Source of the DNA: Sipunculus nudus
Taxonomy: Eukaryota > Annelida > Sipuncula > Golfingiida > Sipunculidae
Direction: 5' to 3'
DNA: 64,000 nt
NCBI GenBank assembly: GCA_026874595.1
Contig: CM049312.1
Span: forward strand, 52,643,429 to 52,707,428
This document shows positions 22,351 through 35,300 of the stretch, in pieces. Within the stretch, counting starts at the first letter, position 1. Each line of letters begins with the position of its first letter. Both the position numbers and the translations under genes were made by a program. The notes beneath the pieces were generated by a model. That model worked only from the letters and a program-made list of their open reading frames with translations. It searched no databases and was not told the origin of the DNA.

Positions 22351-23234
22351 GCGTGTAGCCGTGTTAGTCTCTTAGTGTATAGATAACAGGATGAAGACGC
22401 CTACGTGTTGACTAACTGTTTAATTCAACCACGAGCTTTCGAAGCTTATAGCTTCTTCATCAGGTGTCAAGTGGAAAGGTATAGAAATCGGCTGTATATA
22501 TATGTTAGATAAACAATTTCTAATGACCATAATGCATGGTATAGTGTAATTGATCTGTGATTGGCTACTCTGAATTTGTTTCATGTTGACCCAGGTTCCG
22601 AGTGTGTCATTGTTATTTACCCATAATGCTAGGTTATGAGTGTCCGGGTTATGTTGAGTTCATGTCCTCTGACACAATAAAGGTTTAAAGTTCATTATAC
22701 TCATCGGCTTAATGTTTATGATGATTGACGACTAATGTGGTGTCGATCTGGTCGTGCAAGTCCATGATTATGAATAGAGATAATCTATATATAAATGGTG
22801 TATTAAATGATATATTAAATAGTCTGTATCAGAAAGTTTACGTATAAGATGATGACGTTTGTCGTTTGTCAAATTTCTCAACAGGAACACCCTCCAGAAT
22901 GCATGCAGATTTGCGTTCTAAAGGGCCACCTTACCGACACACGACAACAACAGATATGGGAACTAAAATTGATTGACAAATTTGACACCATAAGGAAAGG
23001 ATTAAATCGCGATGCCGGTTTCATGGCACACTACAGACATTGAATCCTACCATAATATTAATAGCAGGGAACGACTATAAGGTTCGAAAGCTCGTGGTTG
23101 AATTAAACAGTTAGTCAACACTAAGGCGTCTTCATCCTGTTATATATATATATATATAGTCTAACCACAATCACCTGATGATCGGGTCGCACACAGACTG
23201 TTGTGAATTAATAGGTGTTGTTTTTTCTTCAGAG

Positions 23235-23304
<70 letters not shown>

Positions 23305-26300
23305 ATAAAACAAGCTTCGCTTTTTAGAACAGACTGTAATTTGTCTAGCAAGTAAGATAGCAGTCGAACAAAATAAGAATTACACATGTTTAAACGTGAC
23401 GTCACCGTCGCCTGAAGAAGCAGTTTCAAGAGTCGTTCTACGAGAAAGATTACGCCTTATTTTAGCAATATTTCGTTGGTGGAAATATGCACTCTTCACG
23501 ACGGAATTACCGGTTAGAACATTCCATATATTAAACAATTTAGCTTAACAGATAGATCGGAAAATATTTTTTTTAAATATATGGGTGAAGAAGGCAAACA
23601 TTACTAGTTCTCATACGTAAACATAGGCCGATGCAGGTGGTACCACCAAAACCTAATTTCAGATATGAGTAATGTAAGGAACTTTTGCATAAAAGTTGGA
23701 CATAATAACTAATGCTCTTTTTGAAACTGAATGTTCAGAGTGCTAACCAATTGCAGCTTTCTGTAACTCAAATAAGCACAAGAGTGCTCTTTCTGGGATA
23801 ATTTCTATGATATAAAACACAATTTATATTTATGGCCATATGGTAAAGCAGAAGAAAATTTTATTTTTTTTTTAAATTTTTTTGGTTGAGGTAACCGCCT
23901 CCATTTTTTAATGCTGACTTAACTAATTCTTAACTAAGTATGTACATCTGCAGAGTTTCCATTTCGGTTTGGGACTACGTGACAGGGTGGTAGCACTCGC
24001 TTCCTATCATTTTTATATCCTGGTGTCACCCAGGCCCAGTGTCTACCGCACCTGCGGGTCCTGGGTGTGTTATCATCCCCATTGCTGGGTCATAACACCG
24101 AGGAACCCCCCAAAGACGCACTCGTATGTGAGTGATACACGACTGTAGGGCACAGCCTTCCCATTAAGCCTGCTGAGCGCTCACCCTGGGTGGGGGCCGA
24201 CCGTGAAAAACCTCACCGCCTTGGCTGAGATTCGAACCCACGATCTCCCGGCTTTGAGTCCTGCGCTCTACCCCTGAGCCACAGAAGCCGGTAAATTTTA
24301 AATATTTACTTGGTTCCCCCTCCCCCCCCCCCCCCCCCCCAGAAAGCAAGTCAACGCAGATGGCGACATAAAATCCCCAATCCAACAACATTTGACATGT
24401 GACTAGTGTTTGCATACAATATGGTGATACTTGCTCCTTCTGTTCCTTAGATAGTATGCGTTGATGTAAGGAAATCAGTGAGGCGATCTAAGGTAATGCT
24501 AGCTACTGCCATATCTGAGATAGTATGGATTAAAATACGGAAATGGAAGACGAACAATGCCATGCTATTGCGTATATGCACAGGTTCACTAAAAATAAAG
24601 AAATAGCACAAATTTAGTAAAGAGAGGTCGTGATGCTCTGTGTTACTTTACCTTGTGCCAGCCATGAGGTGTGGTGATTCAACAAAAATAGCTGCCCTCT
24701 GATGCTGTTCTTGATCTGATAACTTGGTACCTGCTTGCATACTGAGTTGTTTGTCTGGCATATAGCTTTCAATACATCGAGAAATGAATACATGTATATT
24801 TCCATAAGTAGAAATAATAATAATAGGTTAATTGTATAAAAGAAGACATTATTTACCTGTGCATTCTGTTATTTTTATCATATCAAAGGGATAGGGTAAT
24901 TTAACTTTCATTCTGCCAAGAAGTAAATATGATTCAATATTCTTATACACAAATGGTCAAGAAAAGTTTACCAAGGTTAAAAGGTGTGACACTCAATTTA
25001 CACATGGTTCATACCAGTCAAGCAAAGGGGTTTTCATCTTATATGTACAAACTGTTCAAGTAATTATCACTGTTACCTGGACAAAACAACTATATGACAG
25101 TTTAAATGACATGTTTAATACGCCTCTGTTTCTATTCAAATTTTTAAACTTTCTATTTAATAACCCACCAACAAGATATCTATTCAGGATATCTTTTATC
25201 AGCCAGTCAACACGTTTAAATATGGCTACTAAAGTTTTCTTGTCTTAGAATTCATCTAACACTGACCTATCCATCCTATCGATCATGATACTCTCTTGTC
25301 AAGGTCATTCTCCAAGTGAAGCTCATGATCCCTATTCAAATCTTTGACCATATTTATGTACACCTGTGCAATCTGCTTTAATAGACCTTTTGTTTGAATT
25401 GTCCTGTCCACCCAGGCTGAAACTTTAGTTTTTCTGACCTCAGTGGTCAGAAATAATTCACAAAGATTTCAAAGATATATATAACCAAACAAAAGCATAA
25501 TACAAATTATACATAAAGAAGGCCAAGATTATTCTACAGTACCAGGTGGTATCTTTGAGCATTGACAACAGATGGCGCTCCAGGTCTTCTCTCTGGCTAA
25601 CTTTGTAGTGCTCTTTCACAATTGATGTAAATCTTCCTTTGCCTTCCACAGCTTTCCTCCATGGGTGACTCAAGGGGGAATTTGCTAAACATAAAATATC
25701 TAAAAAAAGAATACCCTTCAGCTTAAATATTTACTCAAGGCACCACTTCATGATCGTGACTGTAAAACAGTTGTTAAAAAGGAGAAGCTCTTTACTACAT
25801 ATCAAGTCAAAAGACTTGTCCACAGTATGGATTTTAAACGATTCCATTGGTTTAACTCTTGTGCTTTAACGTAATATATTTTTCCTGTAAACCAAAGACC
25901 TTGTTGGAGCTTGTATCAGCTGAGAATGGGCTATTGTAACAGCTGATTGTATGGGACTGCCAGCATTTCAAATTTATTATTTCTGATTAAAAAGAAGAAG
26001 ATGCAAATGAAAGTATAATTATTATGTTAATTGATCAAAAATAGTTTGGTCTCGCAAGAAGTGACCCATATGTAATGATGCTCAGCTTAAGAGATTGATT
26101 ACTTCACAAATAGCTACTAGAAATATTTGACATAGGGCAAACCTCGCTAAAATAGGTTCTTACTTCTTAAACATATTCACACCTTAGAAGGCCACTAGGG
26201 TCGTCACATTTTTATTAACTTGTCCGACAACTTGTTGAGATTAATTTATTTATCAAATGTGAAGAAAAAAGATGTAGCACTTCAAAAGTTATGGAGTCAA

Positions 26301-29300
26301 CAAAAAGTCCTATTTTTCTGAAGAACTGCCTTTGAATCCCAAGGTAAAGGTCACCGGATTTTGAAAACGTCCAAGATCCTGGTGGAAACAATTTGTGTGT
26401 CAAATTTGAAGAAAATATATGCAGTAATTCAAACCTTATTGCTTCAAAAAATCCTGTATTTAAACTGATTTGTGATTAAAGATCACGATTCTTCAGACTT
26501 TCTGAAAACCCTTTGGGTATCAAATTTGAAGGGAACGTATGCCGTCTTTCATTTTTATTTGAAGGCAAGGCTTACTGACCCGATACGAACCTGTGCAGAG
26601 GGATATTCTTCAGGTATAATCCTTCAATGATGACATACTTGATCATTATATATATATAAAAAATGCTTGATTACATAAACACGGAGATATACAAAGCAAA
26701 TACTAAACATTTTATATCAAGCACCAACCAGAATGAGTTTTTTTTTGCAATGCAAAATCATATATATGTCTCTATGTGCCTCCCATTCCCAAGTTTTAGG
26801 AAAAAGATACGGACTGCTTCAAAAGTTTGGCTTACTATACAGAAGTTAGTAAATATCACTCTACTAAACTAAGCTTGAAAATGCAAACCCAACTGCAGTT
26901 CTACGGCAGCAACTTAGTGATAGCACAAGTCCCTCTTTTAATTCTGGTTTTGAGCAACAGCTATTTTTGCATCCTCCTGGGGGAGAGGGGACAGGAAGCC
27001 AAGCTCAGTTGAATGAGGCAGTCGCCTCAAATTGAAGCGTTGTAAATATGCCAAGTGTGGTTCCTCCACTGACTTAACTCCTAAGAATCTATTGATAATA
27101 TTTTTTTATAAAAATATTTAGAATAACAACAGATACCTACTGAATACAGATATATTTTATCCGACGATTTATTTTAAACATACGTTGGATATATAACACC
27201 AATTATTTATACTGTCTGCATAGCTCTGCTCATATATCCAGGGAGTTCGCAATTGATCACTACAAATATCTACTAGCATGGTTAATCCAAGTATCTCACA
27301 GTCCGTCATTGTTAAAGGTCCAATAATTCCACGAAAATTCATTAGAGTAAACTTGAACAAAATCCACCTGAGAACCATGTGGGTGCAATGTTATAGAATT
27401 TGAAACACTAGATTTGCAGAAGAAGACTATTGCTGCCCTGAGCTTGATAAAGGTTAGCTTGGCTGCATTACCAACTTCAGCTTTCTATAACTCTACCAAC
27501 CCGATTGAACCCTAGGATCATTCTCGTGAAATATTTATTGTGTCGGCTTTACAATTTTATTAAGAAAGGTTTTTAAATAGTGGCTTAAAGAGACCACAAG
27601 AGACCTAAAGAACAGGTCAATGCAGGTGATACCACCGCAAGCTCAATCCCACAACATTTGACACTGATTGTTGTGCAAAATTTGTTGATGCTAGCACTTG
27701 TTTTTTTAGATATTATGGGTCAATGTAGAGTAGACGGATGACCCCTTTAATAATATTTCAACAAACTTAAAAGAGCTTGTTTCTTGAATTATATCTGTGA
27801 AATATCAAACGATTATGGCTTGGCAGTTTTGGAGGAGATTTATTTTGATTTTTTTTGTCTGTCTACCTGTAAAATCTAAATCAATACATATGGCCCCATG
27901 AAAAGCCCAATTAGACAAAGTTTATAGAAGACTGAACTTTGCTAAATTTTACCGAAGCTACGTCCTGCCGTTTTCAGATATTTTCGGTTAATGAACGGAG
28001 GACGGTCGGCGGCTGACGGTCGATGCCGAGCCACCGCAAAAGCTAACAGGTTCGTTATAAAAAGTAATGGTGGAGAGTTTATAGACTGATAAAAGTGCCG
28101 CCACTCTCATTCGACTTTACACTTGCTGGTCCTTGTATTCCTGACCTGTCGGACCTGTTCATTCTTTTAGCTTTTCTAGGCTCCTAAGGGAGCAAATATC
28201 CAAGCAGCCACACATTGCGCTAAAAGATTTTTTTTCGTTCTACATTTTGCCTTCCGCCCAAGTTTGACCGCTACTTATTCAACATTGTATGGAGAGGGCG
28301 CACGATTGTGGTAAATACTTCGGCCAGGGGTCTTTGCGCAGAAAGCGGTCAGATAGACTTCATTTTATAACACATAGCTATGCATGTGCATAATATAAAA
28401 GAAATATGCACATTAATTATGACTTTTTATGTTCAATCACCTGTCAAGCAGCAATTAATTGCGTTATAAACGGGTGTCAAATCAAGGAAAGGATAACAGT
28501 TGGCACCACTGTCTCTCAGACAAGACAAAGCTCTCCAAGATCTTAGGTCACCTTTTATCAGATATTTCTTCATTTTTAAGATATGTAAGATTTTGTGTGG
28601 TTTTCTCCATTAATTGCCTTAATATAAGGTCAGGCTTACTCTCCAAGTGAAGGCCATAACTCAATTTTAAACAGCTTCATTCTCTCACCCTTGTCTATGT
28701 ACGTGTCAATGTCCTTAAAATAATTTTTGAGTTATCTCACTTGCAAGAAAAAACTGTAGGGTCGTTCAGTCTGGTAATACAATGGTGTTGCCTGTCTGAA
28801 GGTGTTCCACATGAGTAAAAGTAAACAATCTATCAATATATCTCATACCACAAAGATGTCTGTGTTCACTCATAAAATAGAAACTAATTTCTGCTCCACC
28901 TAGTGTATTCGAGGTAATAAATAACAGGAGCAAGTCACACGGATTGCCTTTATGTGAGTGGGTGTGTATGTGTATGCCTTAAAGGCACGCAATGCCCATG
29001 ACTACAAGTGTGTATGTGTTGTATGTAGCTCCCTTGTTTTACAGGAAAAGTAATTCCTCAAAACTATATTAAAGTTAGAGACTGTCAATTCTGAACTTAA
29101 ACAATTAAATCTCAGGAGGCCTTTATTAACCGTAAAATCTCAGCCCCGGGACATAAACCATTCATTGATGAGTGTGGTTTGGTGCTTCACCACTGACCTT
29201 CATCAAGACTCTCAAAGTTTTCTTCCCAGGTAGAAAAGTAGGACAGTCTCCAAGAATCACTGAAAACATAACCATGTCAACATGTCAAAAGGTTCTGGAT

Positions 29301-32300
29301 TACCAATTTATCTGAATAAACAACTATTATGAGTGATTTTGTAATACTGTTACATATAATTATATGTAGGAAAACATAACTAAAAAAACTTTTTTCTAAC
29401 TTTTACAGGATTCCAAAAAGACATGATAAGAAAAATTTATTTGCTCTTATCATGACCTTTTGTTATGAGGATTCGGTTAAGTGGCCAGTGTGATTGTTAT
29501 CTTGGTTCACATTATGAAATGTTCCTTATTCTTAATTAGGCATAATTATCATGCAAAGTCAAATGATACCATTGTTCCATAAATTATAGCATGAAAAATT
29601 GACCTTTTTGGTTATTTCTTTGTTAAAACTGTTTCCGTGAAAAAAAATAAAAAAACAATGTTTATAACTTGTATTGAGAAGTTTGTCTCGACACATCTTA
29701 GGTACAAAAATAACTTCTTAATCTGTGAACTATTCTTTATTCACTTGGTGCAGGGAACAAAACAATATGTTTGAAAGAAGGGTTGAAAGGTCTCTGTGTT
29801 AAGGTAACAAGTGTGTTTATGTTAGGTAAAATGTGTTATCTTTTATCCAGGGGAGAATGGGAATTTTGAAGATCCAGAAAGAGTTTTATTGGAGCAGATT
29901 GAGGATTTGCTCTTGCAATTTGTCAAGTAAATGTAAACTTAAGCTTTTTATAAAAGTCTTTGTTTCAGATAATTTCTGATTTTGCCTTAGCAAATGACCT
30001 GAGGATGATACATATGCATCCAGTGTTTGGAACCACATATATATATAATCAGATCTGAATCATTGGAACTATATGTGAAATCTACACGGTTACATATGAT
30101 TTTCTTCTAACATTTCCCATCTAATCCTTGAAAAGTTTGGATGTCTCTTGAGACAAAAAAATAATCGGTAATAATAAACTTTCAGCAATAGCATCGTGTA
30201 TATATTTTTGATCCAGTCAGCCAGTACCCAATCACCATCACCATGTAAAACAAATAGGTAACATCACACTACTTAACGTAATGTATACATTTACTGAGAG
30301 TTCTCACCGTTTCTCAAGTAAGACCAGCTGAAACTCATCATATTGGTCTTCTTGCTGTTCTAGGTCTGAGAATAATGATTCAACCTTCACATCAGATGTA
30401 ATGAAGTCATGGACTAAGTGGCCTGTACAAAAGAGAACATAAAAGCAAGCTGGTTATTCAAAGTGGAAAAAATAATGAAAGCTTGCACTCAAAATGATAC
30501 AATTAAGGTAGTTTGGTCATTCAGACTATCAACCTCTGAAGTACTCAAACATCAGCAGCACTTGAACAGCAGGAGGCCTACTGTCTATACTCAGCTGACA
30601 ATAACTTGTCCAACATAATGTTTAAATACACCAAGAACTGCCCAATGTATCTTGACCAAACGTAGTTAATAAATCTGCACACAGGAACGGGGTTAATCTA
30701 ATTGGTTATCACCACAAGCAAATGCCTAGTGACCAGTGTCCACTAGACCATGACAATATCTAGAATGAACTGATCACCCTACAGCTTGAGCCGTTTCCCG
30801 CGTTTCACTGTAATCAAACAAACACTGTTTCCTTAACCTGTGTTTGTCAAGGGTTGTAAAAGTAAAATCGATAGCTTTTATTCTATAACTTCAGGTCATA
30901 TTATTATTACAGGTAAAAATATCTTTACTAAATAGTATATTACTATTACTTTGAAAACCTGTATATAACCTTGCTCCCAATCACGCAGAATCGCTTGGTT
31001 CATGAAAAATTATATTGAAGTAACAATTATATTGATAGTTTCACTGATCAGACGTGATGTTCACTAGCATAGAAATCATATGACCTCCAGGCACCATTGT
31101 CAATTATATTTTAATTAGAACTGGGAAGGAAACACAAGAAAATTCAAGAATATTAAAGCTTTTTTTCCCAAAAATACATCTTCTTTTACATATTAAACTA
31201 AACCCTGGGATTGAAGTTGAATAATTACTTTCATCATGCTCTTTACCATGCGATTAGTCGCTGAGTGGCCTGTGCGTCACTGAACAGAGCTTAATTAGCT
31301 GAGGGTATTGATTTGGCGTTGTAGTCAATACAAAACTGTTCATATGAGTGTTATTGCGTTTTATGTTGTGTTATAACCTTTGTGTAGGTCATAGAAACCT
31401 TAGAACTGTGAGATTTTGGTGGTTTTGTCAACACAATAAAAAATTCTACAGTATGCTGTTGTCTGCTGAAGAACTATTAGGGGAGATCAGTTGTTCCAGT
31501 ACAGGGACATTTGTTGTAAACATTACGTGTCACGTGGAAAGTGAGGATGCAATCTTTGGGATATACGCGGATGTTGTATTTTCCTTATGATTAATCAACC
31601 ATGTCGCTTGACGTGAAACGAGGGCGTGCAGGTTCCCGCGGCTGAGCGAACCGTGCTTCCAATCTTCAACAGCTTGTTGACACAGCGAACATTGTAACTG
31701 GCGCATTGAAGGATGCTGTTGAAAGGTTTGACGGACGCTTGGGTACGCTGGACAGTGCAAACTTCAATGTGGAAATATAGCTAAATGATAAGGAATCGTC
31801 CGTGAACATTGAAGAGACTGCTATCTTTAGAGATAGGAGCAGAAAACCGCGTATTCTGGCAATGAAACTTATAAGTACTCATGAATCTAAATCGAGGTGA
31901 CACTTCCCAGTTTAGACCTTTTTGCTATTAGTATTGAACTTCTGAATTGCAATTATTATGGAATCAGTTTGACTGTTGTGCATGCTCTTGTACTACCTTA
32001 GGTCACTAAGTTTTCCGGCTTACCTTGTTACGGAACCTAATATAAACAGATCACGTATTCGTGATGAACACAAATTCTGAACGGAAAAAAATCAGATTCT
32101 ATAACACTAGGCAGCGTGACATATCTAGGGGAATGAATTAATAAGTCAGTGGTTTTTTTGTTAACAAATAACTATAAAATATTCTTAAAACAACCCTAAC
32201 ATTACAATACACTAAATCAATACAATTATACAGTAAAACAGCGGTATAACAACAAATCAATACAATCACACAGAAAAATAAACAATGTGCACAGTACCTT

Positions 32301-35300
32301 GATACAAACACCGTCACAACGATAAGTTCTTTAAATGTATACTCTCGGAGAATGACAGTCCGGTGTAAAGCTCTTGTAACAATCCAGAAAGTAAACTGAA
32401 GTCAAAATGCTCAAAATCCAGGAGAAACTCTGAAGAAAATCTATAATTGCCGCACACGTCGGATAAGGCCCCAGAAACTGACACACGCTTCTGCGTCCTC
32501 TGGAAATCTTCTCGGCTCTCTCCCTCAGCTTTAAAACACATCCCCATTATATACTCTTCACCCCAAGCCGAGAATTTTCCACTTCTCGAACAGTCTATAA
32601 GATCTTGCACAACACATTAAATACGCGTCATAGGACTCATCTAGAAGAACATCGCTGTGTGTCTCTACTCACCATGATGTACACCTGACTCAAGACTAGG
32701 CGAGAAAGCCCCTAGCTAGCATGACAACGAAAGTTCAACCAGTACGGATAGAACATAGAAGGTGAGGGTGTCACAACACGAGTTACGCCCGTGTCACACA
32801 ATAAAAGAGCACCTGTAACACTCCCCCTCTTTTAAAAAAGAAAGTGTTCTCGGAAAAGGTGTCGCAGTACACGATAAGGTCAACAATATATGCGTCGCAG
32901 CCCTAAATGTCCTTGACAACCATACGGATGAGGCGCTGGAACGTGGCTGGCGAGTTCTTCATGCCAAACAGCATAACTTTATCCTTGCGGCGTCACAAAT
33001 GCGGACACTTCTTTCGCTCGTTCTGTCAGCGGAACTTGCAAGAATCCTTTTAGCAAGTCGAACTTGGAGACATATCTGGAGCTACCGACTCTATCAATAC
33101 AATCATCGATCCTCGGAATCGGGAACGTGTCAGTCTTGGTGACAGAGTTCAGTTTTCGATAATCATATGTGCACATATGGTAACTTCCATCAGGTTTTGG
33201 CACAAGAATACATGGTGAAAGCCAGTTACTGTTACTAGGTTCAATAAAATCATTGTCCAGCAAATATTAAATCTCATCCTGTAGATACTTTTACTTTTCT
33301 GGATTCACTGTAGATACTTTTGCTTTTCTGGATTCAGTCTATATGGATGTTGCTTGGCTGCGCTTGCCTCGCCAACATCGACGTCATGGCACAGCATGTT
33401 TGTTCGCGTTGGAATGTCACTAAACAAATGTTCATAATTCCGCAGCAGGTTCTTGAGGTCTTGTTGTTGGTGTGCGGTAAGGTGTGACAGTTTGGCATCC
33501 AGGTTGAGTTTTTTTAATGGTACTGTACCACACTGAATGTCTACATCACACTTACAATCAGTATCTACTTTAACTGGGTCAGGGTCAGTGTTAACAAAAT
33601 TTACAGCAGTAACATTATGTACAACATCTGATGTGCTATTTCTGTCATAATATGGTTTCAACATGTTAACATGACACAGTTGTTTCTTCTTACGTCTATC
33701 TGGTGTCAACAGTATGTAATTTAAATCACTGACTTTCTTGTCAACAATGTAAGGACCAAAATACCTGGTTTGCAGAGGTCTTCCAGGGATGGGAAGTAAG
33801 GCAAGGACATTTCACCAGGCTCAAAAGTCCTACTAACAGTGTGCTTGTCATACTTTGTTTTCACTTTACTTTGTGCAGATTTTAGATTTGACTTTGCAAT
33901 CTTACAAGTGTAGTTTAGTGCGAAAGTCTGAGACATACTGCAGTAAACTAAGAGAATCAGGATTTTCACACAAGAGTTTTTCTATAAGCAGTTTCAATGG
34001 ACCTCGAACGAAGTGTCCAAAAACTAGTTCAAAGTGACTGAAACCCAAGGACTCTTGAAAGGATTCTCTGACAGCAAACAGCAATAGGAGGATTCCTTCA
34101 TCCCAGTCTTTCTGTGTGTCATAGCATTAAGTCCTGCTCATTTTTTTAATGTCTGGTAAAAACGCTCGAGGGCGCCCTGACTTTCAGGATGGTATGGAAG
34201 AGCTGTACTGTTTTATACCTAGCTCAAGCATAACTTGTTGGAATAAGCCAGACATAAAATTAGACCCTTGGTCAGACTGGACGGATTTTGGTAATCCAAA
34301 AGTTGTAAAACAAACTTGGTCAGAGCTCTGACAACAGTTTTGGCATTAATTTTGCGCAATGGTATTGCCTCAGGGAACCTGGTAGATGCGCACATAATTG
34401 TCAGCAAGTATTCATGTCCAGATTTTCTTTTGGGCAGTGGTCCAACACAGTCAACAGTAATCCTACTGAATGGTTCCTCTAAAGCAGGAATAGGCCTAAG
34501 TGGGGCCTTAGGAGGATTCTGATTGGGCTTGCCTACCATCTAGCATGTATGGCATGATTTACAATATTCTACAATATCTTTCCTGAGGTTAGGCCAATAG
34601 AAGTGTGTACTAACTTTCTGATAAGTTTTATTTATACCTAAATGGCCAGACAAAGGAGTCTCATGTGCCATGTTTAGATTTCATTGCGAAAGTTTTTTGG
34701 CATTACAATTTGATGCTTGATGGCCCAATCATCAGCAGCACATACATCAAGTGGTCGCCATTTACGCATAAGCACTCCATTTTTGACATAGAAACAAACT
34801 GGGTTCTGTGTCAGTTCATCTTTAGAAACTGCCCTGGGAAATAAACATGAAATATCAGGGTCCTTATGCTGTTCCGCAATAAGTTCTGAGCTTGAGAATG
34901 CTGCATCCTGTACGGGCGAGTCGTTAGACGAGTCACTAGTGACTCCCAGAGTGTTATTATCTGGACCATTATCCTCATGTGTGTTTTTCTTTGCCATAGA
35001 TCTAGTTACAGCACATGAAGGATACAAACCAGGAATTTCCTGACTTTCCGGATCAGTGTCCTGATCCAGTGACAGCTTTTCTGTTACTATTGGTACTGGC
35101 TGTACTTTATCACCTGCAACATCATTGCCTAGTAGCAGGGTAAAGTAGTTCTTATGCCCACAGTAATATTCCCAGAAATCAAATCTGACTTTAAAATGGA
35201 TACTGTGAAGCGGAACTGAAGTGTGCTTGTCTGAAAAACACCATGTGCACCAGTAAAGGACCTATTAGAAAATGGCAAAGCGTTTGTTAACATGAGAGTC

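Noticed and set aside
23235-23429. ORF rich in Tyr-Ile
   Set aside because: Translated (TA)n microsatellite.
24219-24293. A tRNA gene on the minus strand
   Set aside because: It has A and B boxes but no matching acceptor stem, is continuous with a 240-bp body shared with 62280-62580, and is therefore a SINE head.
24614-24805. ORF MEIYMYSFLDVL... as a gene
   Set aside because: It is the wrong frame over TANGO2 exon 6.
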